NCBI GenBank assembly: GCA_002436485.1
Contig: DJMK01000063.1
Span: 1-15,734, forward strand
Origin: Proteobacteria bacterium UBA6492
GTDB lineage: Bacteria; Pseudomonadota; Gammaproteobacteria; UBA6429; Thiohalophilaceae
Length of the DNA: 15,734 bases
Direction: 5' to 3'
Position numbers and translations under genes: made by a program. Under the pieces are notes generated by a model. It had not been told where the DNA came from, did no database searches, and saw only the letters and a list, made by a program, of their open reading frames with translations. Below, piece by piece: positions 12,990 to 15,734 of the stretch (the first letter of the stretch is position 1; every line of letters begins with the position of its first letter).

Positions 12990-13415
12990 TTACTTACTAA
13001 AAATTTGTTGCCTGTCTCTAAACGCTTTAAATTCAAGGGCGTTACCAGCCGGATCGTGTAAGAACATTGTAGCCTGCTCACCGGGTTGTCCGGCAAAACG
13101 TATACAGGGTTCAATAGAGAATTCAACCTGTTTTTGCCTGAGTTGTTCTGCCAGATTTGTCCACGCGTTCCAGTCCAGCACTACGCCAAAATGAGGTACT
13201 GGTATCTCATGCCTGTCGACGTGATTGAAAGTCTTGCCAGTATCGGCGGAATTTTCAACCAGGTGCGCAACAATCTGGTGACCGAACAGATTAAAGTCAA
13301 CCCACTTCTCGTCTGAACGTCCCTCCTCGCATCCAAGGATACCACCGTAAAAAGCCCGTGCTGCAGCCAGGTCATCAACGGGAAAGGCGATATGGAAAGG
13401 GGACAAGTCAGCCAT
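12990..13415 (-). CDS. VOC-superfamily (glyoxalase-like) protein
   Basis: A 141-residue vicinal-oxygen-chelate protein made of two beta-alpha-beta-beta-beta modules. Likely metal ligands are H8 in PFHIAFPV, H75 in PHFGVVL and E128 in NALEFKAF. The motif HDPAGNALEFK (120-130) is the standard C-terminal signature, and LAAARAFYGGILGCEEGR (16-33) the first-module helix. VOC proteins include glyoxalases, extradiol dioxygenases and antibiotic-resistance proteins; the substrate here cannot be predicted. The stretch SFEPCIRFAGQPGEQ-like region (100-114) reads as a substrate loop. The ribosome binding site is poor, but the N-terminus is where VOC proteins begin. It diverges from the HDOD gene with 174 bases between starts and leads into the BON gene. 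Confidence 0.92.
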   Translation of the reverse strand: MADLSPFHIAFPVDDLAAARAFYGGILGCEEGRSDEKWVDFNLFGHQIVAHLVENSADTGKTFNHVDRHEIPVPHFGVVLDWNAWTNLAEQLRQKQVEFSIEPCIRFAGQPGEQATMFLHDPAGNALEFKAFRDRQQIFSK

Positions 13416-13589
13416 GCCGGGATATTTTCATCTATATAGTATGTAGTTTACATCTGAAACGAATAATCTGCATAGCCAGGCGTTTAAAATTCCAATTGCA
13501 TCACAGTTTATTCCACTCTCCCCTTGATTGACTTCAGGATATCCCGCCAGTTCCGACAAACTGTATTGCCAATACCAATCATTTGAATC

Positions 13590-14369
13590 ATGCAGCTGGT
13601 AAAACAAAAAACGAATATTGTTATCGATACAGGAATAGAACTACCGCCTGTCGTACGCAAGCTAAACGCGATGCTTGCTGATGGGCGGTTTGCTGCCAGC
13701 GATATTGGCAGCATCTTGAGTCATGATGTGCCGCTGTGTCGGCAAATGCTCAGGATTGCGAATAGCCCGATGTATACGGATGACATGCTTGTCGAATCGA
13801 TCGAGCAGATGGTTAACTATGTTGGTGTTATACAGGTCCGCGAATTGCTCCTGTTACTTGTTTTCATGCCACGAGTACGGCGTTTGGTTAATGTAAGCAA
13901 TGAAACAAAACAGCACTGGCGGCATCATGTCTATAGTGGACTGTTGGCATACAACCTTGCCAGGCAATCGAGGCAGGTGCACCCGCATACCGTCTATACT
14001 GGTTGTTTACTGCGTGGCATTACTGAGTTGTTGCTAAGTGACGCTGCAAGGGATGCACAGGTTGATTCGAATATCTCGACAGTACAAGTTATCAAACAAT
14101 GGGGATTACCGGGTATCCTTCACGAATGCGTTACTGGCCCTGAAAATGTGACCAGCAGCGCAGAGTTTCCAGAGGCATTGGCACATGTGCAAATTGCGCA
14201 CGAACTGGCGTTACTGCCTGAAAATGTAACGGTAAACCGGCAGCTTTTGGGCCGTGTACAGGATGAATATTGGCAAGTAGTGAGTATCGAAGACAGCAGG
14301 CTGGAGGGTTGTGTGAAACAGGCCAGGGAAATGCTGACCAGCGTAATGACATTGTTAGCCGATCAATAG
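13590..14369 (+). CDS. Stand-alone HDOD-domain protein
   Basis: A 259-residue protein consisting of one HDOD domain. It opens with the usual ELPPVVRKLNAML (17-29), then DIGSILSHDVPLCRQMLRIANSP (38-60), in which the family's D-P-x-L helix and ANSP turn are clear, and IEQMVNYVGVIQVRELLLL (71-89). HDOD domains are relatives of HD phosphohydrolases that lack catalytic residues and act in signalling, often beside cyclic-di-GMP or chemotaxis proteins. Here the HD positions are indeed lost: the helix after HWRHHVYSG continues to LLRGITELLL where an enzyme would have LLHDIG. There is no GGDEF, EAL or receiver domain attached. The ribosome binding site is weak. It converges on the DAHP synthase gene with four bases between the stops. 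Confidence 0.9.
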   Translation: MQLVKQKTNIVIDTGIELPPVVRKLNAMLADGRFAASDIGSILSHDVPLCRQMLRIANSPMYTDDMLVESIEQMVNYVGVIQVRELLLLLVFMPRVRRLVNVSNETKQHWRHHVYSGLLAYNLARQSRQVHPHTVYTGCLLRGITELLLSDAARDAQVDSNISTVQVIKQWGLPGILHECVTGPENVTSSAEFPEALAHVQIAHELALLPENVTVNRQLLGRVQDEYWQVVSIEDSRLEGCVKQAREMLTSVMTLLADQ

Positions 14370-14373
14370 GTGC

Positions 14374-15435
14374 TCATTTACGAATCTCGCGGCGCTTTTG
14401 CACTGCATCAGCAAGTTGTTTTAGTAACGTAGCGCTTTCGTCCCAGCTGATGCACGCGTCGGTAATGCTTTTACCATATTCAAGTTCCTTACCGGCTACT
14501 ACATCCTGGCGACCTTCCTGCAAATGACTTTCAATCATGGCTCCAATGATACGTGTGTCACCATTGGCAATTTGCTGGGCGACATCTTTGCCAACATCCA
14601 GTTGTCTTCTATGTTGCTTGGCGCTGTTGGCATGTGAGAAATCGATCATCAACTTAACGGGTAATTCAGCCTTGCCCAGTTCTTCCGCCGCCTTGTTGAC
14701 TGAATCGGCATCATAATTTGGTTTTTTGCCACCGCGTAAAATGATATGGCAGTCGTCATTTCCGGAAGTGGAGAAAATGGCAGAATGCCCCGCCTTGGTC
14801 AGGGACAAAAAGTTATGTGGTCGACTGGCAGAACGGATCGCGTCTACTGCGATCTTAAGCGTGCCATCAGTACCGTTTTTAAAACCTACTGGACATGACA
14901 AACCGGATGCCAGCTCACGGTGTACCTGGCTTTCAGTGGTGCGTGCGCCGATAGCACCCCAGCTGATCAGGTCGGCCAGATACTGTGGGGTGATCAGGTC
15001 AAGATATTCAGTCGCTGCCGGTACACCCAGGTTATTGATGTCGAGCAGCAGTTTGCGTGCAATGCGCAATCCCTTGTTAATGTGATAGCTGTCATCGAGG
15101 TCTGGATCGTTAATCAGACCCTTCCAGCCAACAGTGGTACGTGGTTTTTCAAAGTAAACACGCATAACGATCAACAGATCGCGCGCCAGCTTGTCGCGCA
15201 GGTCGTGCAAACGGCTGGCGTATTCGAGCGCCGCTTTCGGGTCATGAATGGAGCAGGGACCAACAATCACCAGCAGGCGATCATCCTCACCCTTGAGAAT
15301 GTGATGGATCGCGTTGCGGGTTTCGCAAATGGTCTGTGACGCCTGTTCAGTAATCGGGAATTCAGCATGCACGACATCAGGCGGACTGACTTCCTTGATA
15401 TCGAGGATACGCAGATCATCAGTCTGGTATTTCAT
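14374..15435 (-). CDS. aroG: 3-deoxy-7-phosphoheptulonate (DAHP) synthase, class I AroG type
   Basis: A 353-residue enzyme that condenses phosphoenolpyruvate with erythrose 4-phosphate, the first step of the shikimate pathway to aromatic amino acids. It follows E. coli AroG, as I recall it, without gaps from MKYQTDDLRI through at least residue 220. Active-site blocks include GPCSIHD (59-65), EKPRTTVGWKGL (96-107), GARTTESQVHRELASG (163-178) and MIDFSHANS. Residues lining the phenylalanine feedback pocket of AroG seem kept: D146, P150, S180 and S211. The frame extends 20 codons upstream to a TTG, but the ATG at 15435 matches the AroG N-terminus, has AAGGGA at 15448-15453, and lies just downstream of a good promoter. 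Which amino acid inhibits it is inference; aroF or aroH specificity is not fully excluded. Confidence 0.95.
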   Translation of the reverse strand: MKYQTDDLRILDIKEVSPPDVVHAEFPITEQASQTICETRNAIHHILKGEDDRLLVIVGPCSIHDPKAALEYASRLHDLRDKLARDLLIVMRVYFEKPRTTVGWKGLINDPDLDDSYHINKGLRIARKLLLDINNLGVPAATEYLDLITPQYLADLISWGAIGARTTESQVHRELASGLSCPVGFKNGTDGTLKIAVDAIRSASRPHNFLSLTKAGHSAIFSTSGNDDCHIILRGGKKPNYDADSVNKAAEELGKAELPVKLMIDFSHANSAKQHRRQLDVGKDVAQQIANGDTRIIGAMIESHLQEGRQDVVAGKELEYGKSITDACISWDESATLLKQLADAVQKRREIRK

Positions 15436-15466
15436 TTTGACCACTTTTCCCTTGCTCACATTGCTC

Positions 15467-15495
15467 ATGTTAGAGTAGTTACCTAGTAAAAACAA
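15467..15495 (-). promoter_or_regulatory. Candidate promoter of the DAHP synthase gene
   Basis: On the minus strand, -35 TTGTTT (15490-15495), a spacer of exactly 17 bases and -10 TAACAT (15467-15472, four of six matches). Transcription would start near 15460, about 25 bases before the ATG at 15435, which leaves room for the AAGGGA ribosome binding site. If right, the upstream in-frame TTG and ATG cannot be used. Confidence 0.5.
15474..15487. promoter_or_regulatory. TrpR-operator-like palindrome in the promoter spacer
   Basis: On the minus strand this reads ACTAGGTAACTACT, matching 12 of 14 bases of the E. coli Trp repressor operator core ACTAGTTAACTAGT as I remember it. It fills most of the -35/-10 spacer of the DAHP synthase promoter, where a repressor would block polymerase. 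A half copy follows upstream as part of the direct repeat. Confidence 0.45.
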
Positions 15496-15505
15496 TTAGT
15501 TACCT
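15476..15505. repeat. Direct repeat TAGTTACCT upstream of the DAHP synthase gene
   Basis: TAGTTACCT occurs at 15476-15484 and again at 15497-15505, exactly 21 bases apart, two helical turns. The first copy is part of the TrpR-like site. Same-face spacing suits cooperative binding of a dimeric regulator. Confidence 0.5.
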
Positions 15506-15572
15506 GCACTCGGCATATCTGCGCCAGGCGCGAGGCCGGCTATTCTACGCCATGATCACGGGCGAAATGAAG

Positions 15573-15596
15573 TCATGACAGGCCTTTTTGTCATGA
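15573..15596. repeat. Inverted repeat TCATGACA / TGTCATGA
   Basis: TCATGACA (15573-15580) and TGTCATGA (15589-15596) are exact eight-base inverted copies around an eight-base loop. The second arm overlaps the TGA stop of the partial frame that enters from the right edge, so it may be a 3' hairpin of that gene, although no T-run follows on the minus strand. It could also be an operator. Confidence 0.5.
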
Positions 15597-15734
15597 TGGA
15601 GATTTTACGCTGCGATCCGACCATTTTTTGCGACTACGAATTCGATTCTGGTCGGTCAGTTGCACGAGAAAAGTATCGAAATCCATGTCAGAGCGGGCTG
15701 CCTGCTGAGTCTGGACGCTGGCAACATAACTGAG
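15591..15734 (-). CDS. Partial C-terminus of an unidentified protein (runs off the window)
   Basis: The minus strand is open in one frame from the window edge for 47 codons to a TGA at 15591-15593. The other two minus frames are closed within this stretch. The visible end reads, in part, DMDFDTFLVQLTDQN followed by a basic tail RIRSRKKWSDRS. This looks like a protein C-terminus, but no family is recognisable from so little. The plus strand also has a 46-codon frame here (ATG at 15593), so the call rests on the direction of neighbouring genes and the hairpin at the stop. Confidence 0.4.
   Translation of the reverse strand, partial: LSYVASVQTQQAARSDMDFDTFLVQLTDQNRIRSRKKWSDRSVKSPS

Noticed and set aside
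14920..15339. Plus-strand frame of 139 codons inside the DAHP synthase gene
   Set aside because: It lies wholly antisense to a highly conserved enzyme and has no family features.

Overview
The window looks like core chromosome of a gammaproteobacterium. Several proteins read as close relatives of Escherichia coli counterparts: a class I DAHP synthase that, as I recall the AroG sequence, aligns without gaps through its first 220 residues, a YrfG-type nucleotidase, CysQ and Dtd. Base composition is moderate and even, with no transposase, integrase, tRNA, rRNA or CRISPR array. An RpfC-like sensor kinase, a bactofilin, DUF2288 and DUF1223 point away from the enterics, but I cannot name a genus.

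Layout, left to right. 1-360: cold-shock protein with a clean terminator. 467-1142: a receiver-like hypothetical facing a DUF2288 protein. 1301-3138: bactofilin, rhodanese and an exported DUF1223 thioredoxin-fold protein, all on +. 3173-4949: a 69-residue hypothetical converging on CysQ, with an exported hypothetical upstream of cysQ. 5097-6162: YrfG nucleotidase overlapping a YkgJ-type cysteine-cluster protein tail to tail. 6210-8276: a hybrid histidine kinase with an RpfC-like membrane input. 8290-10232 (-): a probable operon of a four-helix membrane protein, proline iminopeptidase and Dtd. 10305-11018 (-): an OmpR-family response regulator with no partner kinase beside it. 11273-12145 (-): an alpha/beta hydrolase. 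12404-12583: a 59-residue single-helix protein with a TTG start, a strong ribosome binding site and a 12-bp bidirectional terminator. 12655-13415 (-): BON lipoprotein and VOC protein. 13590-14369: stand-alone HDOD protein. 14374-15435 (-): DAHP synthase, with a TrpR-operator-like palindrome in its promoter spacer. 15591-15734: an open frame running off the window.

Most of the window is unrelated housekeeping genes in short, alternating transcription units. Five of six tail-to-tail gene pairs meet with a 4-13 base gap or a 4-8 base overlap and no terminator; only the small-protein/BON pair has one. I see no multi-gene accessory or defence system. The points most worth a second look are the small membrane protein and its leader, the TrpR-like site before the DAHP synthase, the orphan plus-strand terminator upstream of the response regulator, and the RpfC-like kinase that lacks an HPt domain. 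No stretch over 300 bases is without a gene; the longest, about 12146-12403, holds divergent upstream sequence and inverted repeats.
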